Assembly: GCA_041484845.1 (NCBI GenBank)
Contig: JBGPIK010000395.1
Coordinates: 1-6,319 of the forward strand
Direction of reading: 5' to 3'
DNA: 6,319 bases
Source of the DNA: JBGPIK01 sp041484845
GTDB lineage: Bacteria; Desulfobacterota; Binatia; UBA9968
The notes under the pieces: generated by a model
Databases searched by the model: none
Seen by the model: only the letters and a program-made list of their open reading frames with translations
Told to the model about the DNA's origin: nothing
Made by a program: the position numbers and the translations under genes
In this document: positions 1-5,545 of the stretch, piece after piece
Position numbering within the stretch: position 1 is the first letter of the stretch
Layout: every line of letters begins with the position of its first letter

Positions 1-1044
1 CAGCACGCCTCGGAGCAGTGCCGCAAGATTGATCAAAGCAAAGGCAACCGCCGTCGCTGCGGCGGCTTTGAGCGGCCTCCCCGTGTGTCCGAGAGAAACG
101 CGCGCCATCATACCGAGGGTGAGCACGCCGATGGCCCCGACCGCAAATGCGTGAATGGTAAATTGTGGCGAGATAAAGCCGAAAGCGGCAAGCGCTTTCA
201 TAACATACCCCACAACGACCCAACCATAGCCCAGATGCAAGACCCAGAGCAGCGGCACCGCCCAAAAACGATTTGTATACCAACCCAAAAGTCTGATCCC
301 ATTGGCGATAGCTGCCAGCGCCGCAAAGATTCCCGTGGCGCGCGAATCGGGAACTATGAGTTCCGTGACCATGAACGCCACGACGCTGAGCGGGGCGAGC
401 TGTTCTATGACCGGGTGGCGTTTTGGGGAAACACCTTGGAGAGCGCGCTCGGTAAAGAACGGAATCACTCTCCCGCCCATAATGACGATGAGGAGAATAA
501 TCAAATCTAGGCCAAGAAAAATTCCGCGACGGGCGATATCTTCCGCGAGCCCAAGCACCTCGAGATGAACCAACAAATTCGCGCCAACGAAAGCCGTCAA
601 GAGCGGCAAGAAAATCAAATTGCGCTTCCCTCCGCTGCGCACCAGCGGGATGCCAATGCCGAGCGCGAGCGTAGGAAAAAATCCGAGATCGACCAGAGCG
701 ATGAGCCAGCCCGGAAGCAGAGTCGGAAAAAGAGGCAGGATCCGGCCCAGCAACCACAGCGTGGTCATGACTGCGAGTGGACCGCCCGCAGGCGTGGCCC
801 TATCGGTCCAGTTGCGCACGGCCGTCAGGAGAAAGCCCGCCACTACGGCCCCGCTGTAGCCGAAAATCATCTCGTGACTATGCCAGCCAAGCTGTCCATA
901 GTAAGTTGTGAGTGTGACACCGTTAATGAAGATCGGGACCCAGATGGCTATTGACAGGAGGGCGAAGGCTCCCGCGAGCAGGAAGAACGGTCGAAAGCCG
1001 AGGGTGAATAAAACAGCTATCCGTTTGTGAGCTAGCGCTGGCAT
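1..1044 (-). CDS. nnrS: NnrS family multi-pass membrane protein (partial, C-terminus off the left edge)
   Basis: The minus strand reads open from ATG at 1044 to the window edge, giving 348 codons. The family is usually about 400 residues, so most of the protein is present. NnrS proteins are haem- and copper-containing inner-membrane proteins linked to nitric-oxide stress and denitrification; their exact biochemical role is not settled. Seen here: an N-terminal LFTLGFRPFF motif (about residues 12-21), then WHSHEMIFGY (54-63) and GFLLTAVRNWT (70-80). Further on are GRVIPFFTER (191-200) and a near-signature HAF...GVLTLGMMARVSLGHTGRPL (298-325). The histidines in these motifs are the likely metal or haem ligands. 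Hydrophobic stretches run throughout, as expected for about 12 membrane spans. The start is fixed because an in-frame TAG lies three codons upstream. A purine-rich AAAGAG about 20 nt upstream is a poor SD. A TATACT box (1075-1070, minus) could be a -10 element, but no convincing -35 is visible. No FNR-type TTGAT-N4-ATCAA box was seen. No denitrification gene is present in the window to support a specific role. Confidence 0.93.
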   Translation of the reverse strand, partial: MPALAHKRIAVLFTLGFRPFFLLAGAFALLSIAIWVPIFINGVTLTTYYGQLGWHSHEMIFGYSGAVVAGFLLTAVRNWTDRATPAGGPLAVMTTLWLLGRILPLFPTLLPGWLIALVDLGFFPTLALGIGIPLVRSGGKRNLIFLPLLTAFVGANLLVHLEVLGLAEDIARRGIFLGLDLIILLIVIMGGRVIPFFTERALQGVSPKRHPVIEQLAPLSVVAFMVTELIVPDSRATGIFAALAAIANGIRLLGWYTNRFWAVPLLWVLHLGYGWVVVGYVMKALAAFGFISPQFTIHAFAVGAIGVLTLGMMARVSLGHTGRPLKAAAATAVAFALINLAALLRGVL

Positions 1045-1069
1045 ATTCCCATGCTATTACGTCTCTTTC

Positions 1070-1124
1070 AGTATAAAAACCACTGCTTCGCAGTTTTTGT
1101 GGTTACTGCAAAAACTGTGGTTAC
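1070..1124 (-). promoter_or_regulatory. Leader region of nnrS with interleaved inverted and direct repeats
   Basis: Three pairings compete in this A/T-tract-rich stretch. ACTGC-TTC-GCAGT (1082-1094) is flanked by A5 on the left and T4-5 on the right, so it looks like a small bidirectional terminator. CAGTTTTTG (1091-1099) pairs perfectly with CAAAAACTG (1109-1117) across a 9-nt loop, and AACCAC (about 1078-1083) can pair with GTGGTT (1099-1104). The 9-mer TGTGGTTAC is repeated directly at 1098-1106 and 1116-1124. Read on the minus strand, a transcript starting upstream of 1125 would fold one of these structures just before nnrS, which suggests attenuation. The TATACT at 1075-1070 would instead start transcription downstream of the hairpins, leaving the repeats as protein-binding or remnant palindromes. 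The repeats are directly visible; the function is inferred. Confidence 0.35.
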
Positions 1125-1148
1125 ATGGGCACCGTTTCCGGCCGATTC

Positions 1149-1328
1149 CTGGCAGGCTGCTGAAAAAGACTCATATGCCGATTGCCCTGAGCATTGTCGA
1201 AGGGTGCGCGAAATCGCCTCGCTACAACGTACTGGCTAAGTACGCCTCCGCTCGTCGATCTTTCGCGCGCCTCGCCTCTGAGGTCTTTTTGAGCAACCTG
1301 CAAACAGAGTTTTTCAGCAACCTGCCAG
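1149..1328. mobile_element. MITE-like palindromic repeat element, non-coding, about 180 bp
   Basis: The ends form an inverted repeat. The left end is CTGGCAGGCTGCTGAAAAA (1149-1167). The right end (1310-1328, reverse complement) matches it at 18 of 19 positions. A further right-end-like copy sits inside at 1282-1301 and matches 1152-1171 at 17 of 20 positions, so the element may have two alternative right boundaries. Moving inward, GCGCGAAATCG (1206-1216) pairs with 1256-1268 apart from a 2-nt bulge. The centre is a hairpin, CGTACT-GGCTA-AGTACG (1228-1244). The whole unit could therefore fold into one long imperfect stem. No transposase remnant is encoded and no clear target-site duplication flanks it. 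The short antisense frames across it look like the spurious proteins often called in such repeats. It separates the divergent nnrS and phosphodiesterase genes and ends about 20 bp before the latter, so it may carry that gene's promoter. MITE or REP/BIME-like class is an inference, because only one copy is visible. Confidence 0.72.
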
Positions 1329-1347
1329 CGCGTCGTATCAGGTAAAA

Positions 1348-2070
1348 ATGTTCAGTAAAATCGCCCATCGCGGAGCGTCGGGTCATTTCCCGGAAAATAC
1401 GCGGCTGGCTTTTGAGAAGGCTATCGAAGCGCGCGTGGACATGATTGAACTTGACTGCCAACTCACGCTGGATGGTCATGTGGTGGTTTTTCATGACGAG
1501 CGGCTCAAACGAACCGCACGCGTAAACGGAGCCGTCAAAACCAAGACGCTCGCAGAGCTCAAAAAGCTCGATGTCGGTCAATGGCGCAAGAAAAGTCACA
1601 AGGGAGAGCGCATTTTGACCCTCGAAGAAGTTCTCGAGGTCGTCGGCCAACGAGTGAATTTGTGCTTGGACATCAAACCATTTTCCCAAACACCGCAGGG
1701 AATCGAACTCAAGCTCCTGTTCACGCTGAGCCGTTATGATTGCTTGGATCGCGCCATTTTATCGTCGTTCGACTATCGTTGCCTTAATCGTGTTCGTGAA
1801 TTAGCCCCGGAAGCACAACTCGGGGTGATTGTCGGGTCGGGGATGACGGAAGACCCGTTTGCGGCCGCTAAACAATTGGCCGCTGCCTGCATGCTGGTGC
1901 AAAAGGATCTGGCGACGCGGGAGTTCTTGGAAAAAGCCTGGGACGACGGGCGAGATGTTTATGTTTGGACGGTGAACGAGATTCGTGAAATGGAAATATT
2001 TGCCTCTCTGGGCGTGCAAGGTCTGATCTCGGATTTTCCCGAGCGCTTCTGGAAATTACGGCGGAAATAA
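1348..2070 (+). CDS. Glycerophosphodiester phosphodiesterase (GDPD, UgpQ-like)
   Basis: This 240-residue protein is the normal size for a cytoplasmic UgpQ-type enzyme. Such enzymes hydrolyse glycerophosphodiesters to glycerol-3-phosphate and an alcohol in phospholipid turnover. It is a single TIM-barrel GDPD domain with no signal peptide or membrane segment. The catalytic motifs are clear: AHRGASG with H7 and R8, PENT (15-18), metal ligands E34 and D36 in IELD, and the second catalytic histidine H49 in FHDE. Near the C-terminus, VWTVNE and the closing LISDFPERF match the family's WTvN...dgiiTDyP pattern. One oddity is LDIK (107-110), where most members have a glutamate (lEiK) as metal ligand and this one has D108. 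The ATG is preceded by a weak AGG (1340-1342) at 5-nt spacing. The gene starts about 20 bp after the repeat element and ends in a hairpin at its own stop codon, so it appears monocistronic. Substrate specificity cannot be read from the sequence. Confidence 0.95.
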   Translation: MFSKIAHRGASGHFPENTRLAFEKAIEARVDMIELDCQLTLDGHVVVFHDERLKRTARVNGAVKTKTLAELKKLDVGQWRKKSHKGERILTLEEVLEVVGQRVNLCLDIKPFSQTPQGIELKLLFTLSRYDCLDRAILSSFDYRCLNRVRELAPEAQLGVIVGSGMTEDPFAAAKQLAAACMLVQKDLATREFLEKAWDDGRDVYVWTVNEIREMEIFASLGVQGLISDFPERFWKLRRK

Positions 2071-2095
2071 ACGGTTTGACCCGGCCGTTTCTTTC
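2064..2095 (+). terminator. Probable intrinsic terminator overlapping the GDPD stop codon
   Basis: GAAATAAACGG (2064-2074) pairs with CCGTTTCTTTC (2085-2095) with one mismatch in 11 and a 10-nt loop. The 3' arm is pyrimidine-rich (TTTCTTTCT) and serves as a weak U-tract. The TAA stop codon (2068-2070) lies inside the 5' arm. The stem is A/T-rich, so termination may be only partial. Its position between GDPD and the next promoter supports the call. Confidence 0.55.
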
Positions 2096-2207
2096 TACCG
2101 CGGGGTCTTATGCTGTGAAAACCAGGGCGTACGTTCGGTCCTCGCACCGGTATTTCCAAAATGCCCTTATAAACTCTCCTGTGCGCGTCGTTTCATCTGT
2201 GAAATAC

Positions 2208-2235
2208 TTGACTTAGCAGACAAATCAGTTAGAAT
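2208..2235 (+). promoter_or_regulatory. Sigma-70 type promoter of the rpsU-yqeY-cvpA-dnaG-rpoD operon
   Basis: A -35 box TTGACT (2208-2213, 5 of 6 consensus positions) is followed by a 16-nt spacer and a -10 box TAGAAT (2230-2235, 5 of 6). Transcription would start near 2242, leaving a leader of about 40 nt before rpsU. It lies between the GDPD terminator and the first gene of a co-directional gene row, exactly where an operon promoter is expected. Because rpoD is in the operon, this promoter would place the housekeeping sigma factor under its own control, which is typical of MMS operons. Confidence 0.75.
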
Positions 2236-2248
2236 CCGACTGCAGTAA

Positions 2249-2272
2249 GGGGTTAGGGGGGATTGGGGGTGA
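2249..2272 (+). promoter_or_regulatory. G-rich rpsU leader with tandem Shine-Dalgarno-like runs
   Basis: Three G-runs (2249-2252, 2256-2261, 2265-2269) are separated by TTA and ATT. The last forms GGGGGTGA (2265-2272), 9 nt before the ATG. It pairs with the 16S anti-SD along its whole length if one G-U pair is allowed (the perfect SD being GGAGGTGA). The two upstream runs, TAAGGGG and AGGGGGG, are also SD-like. The repeated spacing gives a degenerate tandem repeat of roughly 8-10 nt. It is a strong ribosome-binding region; an added role as a regulatory site or two-tier G-quadruplex is speculative. Confidence 0.6.
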
Positions 2273-2281
2273 TTTGAGTTT

Positions 2282-2476
2282 ATGACCGGAGTTCGAGTTC
2301 GAGAAAACGAATCCATTGAAAGCGCTATTCGTCGCTTTAAAAAGCTCTGCGAAAAAGCGGGGATCTTGGCTGAGTTGCGTAAGCGCGAACATTACGAAAA
2401 ACCCAGCGTAAAAAGGAAGAAAAAAGCCATCGCGGCCAAAAAGAGGGCCTTGCGACGCGTGCGCCACTCTTTTTAA
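2282..2476 (+). CDS. rpsU: 30S ribosomal protein bS21
   Basis: The 64-residue basic protein matches bS21. It opens TGVRVRENESIESAIRRFKK, continues CEKAGILAELRKREHYEKPS (positions about 22-42), and ends in a strongly basic tail (KRKKK, KKRALRRVR). bS21 binds the 30S platform next to the 16S 3' end and helps SD-dependent initiation. Length is normal (family about 57-71 residues). The ATG is set by the strong GGGGGTGA SD. It is the first gene after the operon promoter, the usual place for rpsU in an MMS operon. A 50-nt gap separates it from yqeY, with only a weak TGAC/GTCA hairpin there, so I see no rpsU-distal terminator of the type known in E. coli. Confidence 0.97.
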   Translation: MTGVRVRENESIESAIRRFKKLCEKAGILAELRKREHYEKPSVKRKKKAIAAKKRALRRVRHSF

Positions 2477-2526
2477 ACAAAAACTGACACGAGTCAAAGT
2501 CGCCAGCGCAGGGCCGATCACAGACG

Positions 2527-2973
2527 ATGGAGCTTAAGGCCGAAATCCAGGAGGCCGTCAAGACCGCGATGAAAAGCGGCGACAGGATTGCTGTATCAAC
2601 GCTCAGACTTTTGTTATCCGCCATACACAATGAGGAGATCCATCTGCGCAAAGAATTGACGGCCGCAGAAATTCAGAAGACCATCGCGACGCTTGCCAAA
2701 CAACGAAACGAATCAATCACGCTTTTCCGCAAAGGCGGGCGCGAGGATCTGGCACAGAAGGAGGAGTCCGAGCTACGAATTTTGCAAAAGTATTTGCCTC
2801 CGGCGCTGAGCGAAGAAGAATTGCGCAGCCTGATTCAGCAAAGCATTGGAGAGCTTGGTGCGAAAGGGGTAGAAGATCTCGGCAAGGTGATGAAGCAGGT
2901 CATGCCCCAGGTGAGCGGCCGCAGCGACGGTAAGCGGGTGAACGACTTGGCTAGAGAGCTCCTCAGCAGGTAA
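2527..2973 (+). CDS. yqeY: GatB/YqeY domain-containing protein
   Basis: The 148-residue protein is a stand-alone YqeY. It is homologous to the C-terminal helical domain of GatB, the tRNA-dependent amidotransferase subunit. Family landmarks are present: LRLLLSAIHNEEI (26-38), KQRNESITLFRKGGREDLAQKEESEL (58-83), and LQKYLPPALSEEEL (85-98). They are followed by a C-terminal GKVMKQVMPQVSGRSDGKRVNDLARELL. The family is soluble and cytoplasmic. Its free-standing function is unproven; tRNA binding or an amidotransferase-related role is inferred from homology. The start ATG has only a weak AGGG (2510-2513) at a long 13-nt spacing, so it may be translated less well than rpsU. Its place after rpsU and before dnaG recurs in many bacteria, which supports a link to the translation/replication operon. 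Confidence 0.95.
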   Translation: MELKAEIQEAVKTAMKSGDRIAVSTLRLLLSAIHNEEIHLRKELTAAEIQKTIATLAKQRNESITLFRKGGREDLAQKEESELRILQKYLPPALSEEELRSLIQQSIGELGAKGVEDLGKVMKQVMPQVSGRSDGKRVNDLARELLSR

Positions 2974-3197
2974 CGCAGGACGATTCTGCAAAAAAAAAGC
3001 GGTCTCCAAGAAACGATGTATCGTATCGCTCGTCGGCAACTGCGATGCAACACGCTTTTAAGCGGACGGGCAGCCGGATCATTGAGCACTGCGGAGCAGC
3101 ATGACCTCACTGCAGGTTCTCCTTCAACGAAACGATTAACGAATACGGGGCCTGGCGTGCTGGATCTCGTGCTGATCGCGTCCAGGATGGCGTCCCT
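2974..3197 (+). other. 224-nt intra-operon gap with short reading frames and small hairpins; no recognised gene
   Basis: No tRNA, rRNA or known riboswitch pattern is visible. A run of nine A residues (2990-2998) follows a weak GCAG/CTGC hairpin. A 61-codon frame (3016-3201) ends in a TGA that overlaps the cvpA GTG start as GTGA. It has a poor SD and a composition unlike any family I know. A better-signalled short frame is ATG 3101 to TAA 3139, which encodes a 12-residue peptide, MTSLQVLLQRND. A GGAG lies 4 nt before its ATG, inside a CTGC-GGA-GCAG hairpin (3089-3099). No convincing promoter or terminator was found. The gap may be an unannotated leader, a decayed gene or plain spacer. Confidence 0.4.
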
Positions 3198-3734
3198 GTG
3201 AACTGGGTTGATTTAGCGCTGCTTGCGGTTTTTTCCCTGTTCGGCTTGAGGGGGTACTTTAAAGGTCTGTTCCGTGAAGTCTTGTCGCTTTGCGGCTTGG
3301 TCGTTGGTTTCATGGTTGCCGTCCGGTATGATAATCGCGTGGCGGTGTTCGGCGGCTCCTACTGGAATATTTCCCCCTTTATCCTCAAAGGTGCAGCCTT
3401 CATTGTCATTTTCTTTGTTGTCTATTTTGTCTTCAACTGGGCGGGTTGGCTTCTCCACCATTCCGCAAAGGCCCTTTTTCTTCAAACCGTGAATCGCGTC
3501 GGCGGCGTCGCCGTGGGAATCGGTAAAGGAGCCGCCGTGATGGCTCTGATTATTTTCGTCGTACACACGGCATCGTGGGTTCCACACTCGACGAAAGTAA
3601 AGCTTGACGGGTCCTATCTTGTCTCGCCGTTATCCCGGCTGGGCGAAGGGATGATTCGAATCGGCAAGGAAAAACTCTTCTCCGACGGAAGTGCCGCGCA
3701 AACCCAAGCCCCGTCGCTTTCCGCATCGATATAG
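3198..3734 (+). CDS. cvpA: CvpA family membrane protein
   Basis: This 178-residue protein has four predicted membrane spans: about residues 3-20, 28-44, 63-86 and 101-125. The N-terminus NWVDLALLAVFSLFGLRGYFKGLFREV and the segment NRVGGVAVGIGKGAAVMALI (99-118) are the two conserved parts of the CvpA family. It ends in a polar, Ser/Ala-rich cytoplasmic or periplasmic tail. CvpA was first linked to colicin V production in E. coli and later to envelope stress tolerance; its molecular activity is unknown. The start is GTG at 3198. It is the only start codon in this frame after an upstream TGA at 3102-3104, and AGGA (3184-3187) lies 10 nt before it. The dnaG start follows the stop after only 8 nt, which suggests coupled translation. 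A cvpA gene between yqeY and dnaG is unusual relative to the E. coli MMS operon, though small membrane genes do occur in such operons. Confidence 0.9.
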   Translation: MNWVDLALLAVFSLFGLRGYFKGLFREVLSLCGLVVGFMVAVRYDNRVAVFGGSYWNISPFILKGAAFIVIFFVVYFVFNWAGWLLHHSAKALFLQTVNRVGGVAVGIGKGAAVMALIIFVVHTASWVPHSTKVKLDGSYLVSPLSRLGEGMIRIGKEKLFSDGSAAQTQAPSLSASI

Positions 3735-3737
3735 TTT

Positions 3738-3742
3738 AGGGG
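3738..3742 (+). promoter_or_regulatory. Ribosome-binding site abutting the dnaG start codon
   Basis: AGGGG directly touches the ATG at 3743, leaving no spacer; 5-9 nt is normal. An in-frame TAG at 3737-3739 rules out any upstream start, and no ATG, GTG or TTG occurs in frame before GTG at codon 17, which is already inside the primase domain. The start is therefore firm and its initiation signal is poor. Primase is made in low amounts in other bacteria, so weak initiation, rescued by coupling to cvpA termination 8 nt upstream, is a reasonable inference. Confidence 0.6.
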
Positions 3743-5545
3743 ATGATCAAGCAACAAAAAATCATTGAAATTCGCGAGCGCGCTTCGATCGTGGAAATCA
3801 TCTCCGATTATGTCACGTTGAAGAAGGCGGGGCGCAACTACATGGGGCTCTGTCCTTTCCACGGTGAAAAGACTCCGTCGTTCACCGTGAGCGAGGAGAA
3901 AGGCATCTTTCATTGCTTTGGGTGCGGCGTGGGCGGCGGTGTTTTTCATTTTCTCATGCGCTACGATCAACTCACTTTTCCCGAGGCTGTTGAACGCATC
4001 GCCAACCGCTATGGCATCACGATTGAGCGGACGGAGCGTTCGGGATCTGCTAGTGAAAGCGGTGAGAGGGAACTCCTCTATCGGCTCAATGAACGTGCCG
4101 CCGCCAACTATCAAAAAATGCTTCTGAGCCATCCCGAGGGGAAAAGGGCGCTTGAGTACCTGAACTCTCGCGGCGTGGATGAGGGAACGGCCCGGAATTT
4201 TATGCTCGGTTATGCGCCGCAAAGTGGATCGGGCTTATTGGACGTGTTGAAGAAGGAAAGGCTCTCGGTCAAAGACGCTCTGCGTCTTGGGCTCATCGGC
4301 GAGCGAAGTCCCGAGCGATTTTATGAGAAATTTTTGGGGCGGCTGATGTTTCCTATTGTCAATGCGGGAGGAAAAGTCGTCGGTTTCGGCGGGCGCGTTC
4401 TCGATCAGGGTATGCCCAAATACCTCAACTCTAGCGAAACTCCGCTCTTTCACAAGAGCTCCACCCTCTATGGCCTCAACCAGGCGAAAGACGGTATTCG
4501 CAAAACCGACCGCGTGGTCGTGGTGGAAGGCTATCTGGACGCCATTGCGTTGAATCAATTTGGCATTGCGGATGCCGCGGCAACTCTGGGAACAGCGCTC
4601 ACGGTTGAGCACGTGCGTCTTTTGTCGCGTTATACCAAAAACATTGTGGCCCTGTTCGACGGCGATGATGCCGGCCGCAAGGCGGCCGCGCGCAGCTTTG
4701 AAATTTTCATCGAGGCCGGCACGCTTGGCCGCGCGGCACTTTTGCCCAAAGGGGAAGATCCAGATACTTTCGTTCGCAGCCGCGGAAAGGCGGTTTTGGA
4801 GGCGATTCTCGAACAGGCGCGTCCCCTTGCCGACTACTACTTTTCCTGGTTAGACCAGCGAAACGGACCGGGGCTGGAAGGAAAAAGCCAGACCGCGGCG
4901 GAAATCAGCCGTCTGTTGGCCAAATCCCAAAGCCCCTTCGATGTTGACTTGCTGGTACGCCGTGCGGTTGATACGTTAGGAATTCGTGAAGAGCTTCTGC
5001 GCCGGCCGGCCGGCGCCGCGGGCAGAACGCAAACTGCGCGCGGGGGCGCCACGCCGCTGCCCTCTGGTAGCGCGCCGAACCGGGAAGATAGGGCGGAACG
5101 ATCATTGGTCAGTTTAATGTTGCGTTTTCCTGCTGTGATCCGCGAGGTCGAGCGCGAAGGCGATATTAGCCAATGGATCACTGCAAAATGGCAGAGGCTA
5201 GTTGACGTGATTGTTACGGACTGGCAAGAACAAGAGAAGATCGATGTTTCCCGGATCATCCAAAAGCTTCCCGCCGATGAGGCGGCTCAGATTTCCGCGT
5301 TGGTGCTGGAAGGCGAGCGCGTCTTAGAAATAGACGGTGCCAAAATGGCCGCCGACTGCATCTCCCATTTACGACGCGCGTATCTGAGGGGTGTGGAGCG
5401 AAATTTAAGAATCGCGATTCGCGCCGCCGAAGAAGGCAAGGATGAGAAAGCAAAGAGAGAGAGGATACTCGAATGGCAAGAGGTCGTCCAAAAAAAACGC
5501 CAACTAGAACGCCGAAGGTTCGAGCCGAAAACGACCATCCGGTAG
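3743..5545 (+). CDS. dnaG: DNA primase DnaG
   Basis: The 600-residue protein is full length. Primase makes the RNA primers for the lagging strand and for replication restart, working with the DnaB helicase. Domain order: the N-terminal CHC2 zinc-binding domain has C37 and H40 (CPFH) and C58 and C61 (CFGC). The catalytic core contains KFLGRLMFPIVNAGGKVVGF (about 196-215) and KYLNSSETPLFHK (226-238). The Toprim acidic residues follow: E262 in VVEGYLD and D306, D308, D309 in FDGDDAGR. A Pro/Gly/Arg-rich linker (about 420-453) leads to a helical C-terminal domain (about 453-600) that should bind DnaB. No key residue is missing. It lies 8 nt after cvpA with an SD touching its start, and its last 73 bp overlap the longer of two possible rpoD starts. 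The position before rpoD is the hallmark of the MMS operon. Confidence 0.98.
   Translation: MIKQQKIIEIRERASIVEIISDYVTLKKAGRNYMGLCPFHGEKTPSFTVSEEKGIFHCFGCGVGGGVFHFLMRYDQLTFPEAVERIANRYGITIERTERSGSASESGERELLYRLNERAAANYQKMLLSHPEGKRALEYLNSRGVDEGTARNFMLGYAPQSGSGLLDVLKKERLSVKDALRLGLIGERSPERFYEKFLGRLMFPIVNAGGKVVGFGGRVLDQGMPKYLNSSETPLFHKSSTLYGLNQAKDGIRKTDRVVVVEGYLDAIALNQFGIADAAATLGTALTVEHVRLLSRYTKNIVALFDGDDAGRKAAARSFEIFIEAGTLGRAALLPKGEDPDTFVRSRGKAVLEAILEQARPLADYYFSWLDQRNGPGLEGKSQTAAEISRLLAKSQSPFDVDLLVRRAVDTLGIREELLRRPAGAAGRTQTARGGATPLPSGSAPNREDRAERSLVSLMLRFPAVIREVEREGDISQWITAKWQRLVDVIVTDWQEQEKIDVSRIIQKLPADEAAQISALVLEGERVLEIDGAKMAADCISHLRRAYLRGVERNLRIAIRAAEEGKDEKAKRERILEWQEVVQKKRQLERRRFEPKTTIR
4999..5016. 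repeat. Perfect 18-bp GC palindrome in the dnaG linker region
   Basis: GCGCCGGCCGGCCGGCGC reads the same on both strands, with its centre between 5007 and 5008. It encodes part of the linker residues RRPAGAA between the catalytic core and the helicase-binding domain. It consists of tandem GGCC/CCGG units and has no loop, so as RNA it would form only a small hairpin. It probably reflects the freedom of a flexible linker in a GC-rich gene. Confidence 0.75.

Noticed and set aside
85..954. Several plus-strand open frames of 79-141 codons
   Set aside because: They lie antisense to the NnrS gene, whose minus-strand translation matches family motifs over its full length. The plus-strand products are highly charged, low-quality sequences with no recognisable domain.
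1121..1303. 60-codon minus-strand frame across the repeat element
   Set aside because: It follows the terminal repeat sequence and its palindromic core. Its sequence is what a MITE-like repeat gives when translated, and it has no SD or domain.
1070..1328. CRISPR array suggested by several short repeats
   Set aside because: The repeats are inverted pairs and one 9-bp direct pair, not regularly spaced identical repeats with unique spacers.
1045..1347. FNR/NNR-type regulatory box for NnrS
   Set aside because: No TTGAT-N4-ATCAA-like palindrome is present; the palindromes seen have other sequences.
1222..1689. 155-codon minus-strand frame
   Set aside because: It is antisense to the GDPD gene, which has clear catalytic motifs, and it starts inside GDPD and ends inside the repeat element. 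Its sequence shows no domain.
2974..3197. tRNA or other structural RNA gene in the yqeY-cvpA gap
   Set aside because: I found no T-loop (GGTTCGA-type) sequence, acceptor-stem pairing or cloverleaf arms.
3016..3201. 61-codon plus-strand frame ending in the cvpA start, considered as a real gene
   Set aside because: The GTGA overlap is suggestive, but there is no good SD, no recognisable family and no skewed composition. It is kept only as a finding about the gap.
3614..4222. 202-codon minus-strand frame, the longest antisense frame in dnaG
   Set aside because: It overlaps the cvpA end and the primase zinc-binding and core regions, which are strongly conserved on the plus strand. It has no recognisable domain or SD.
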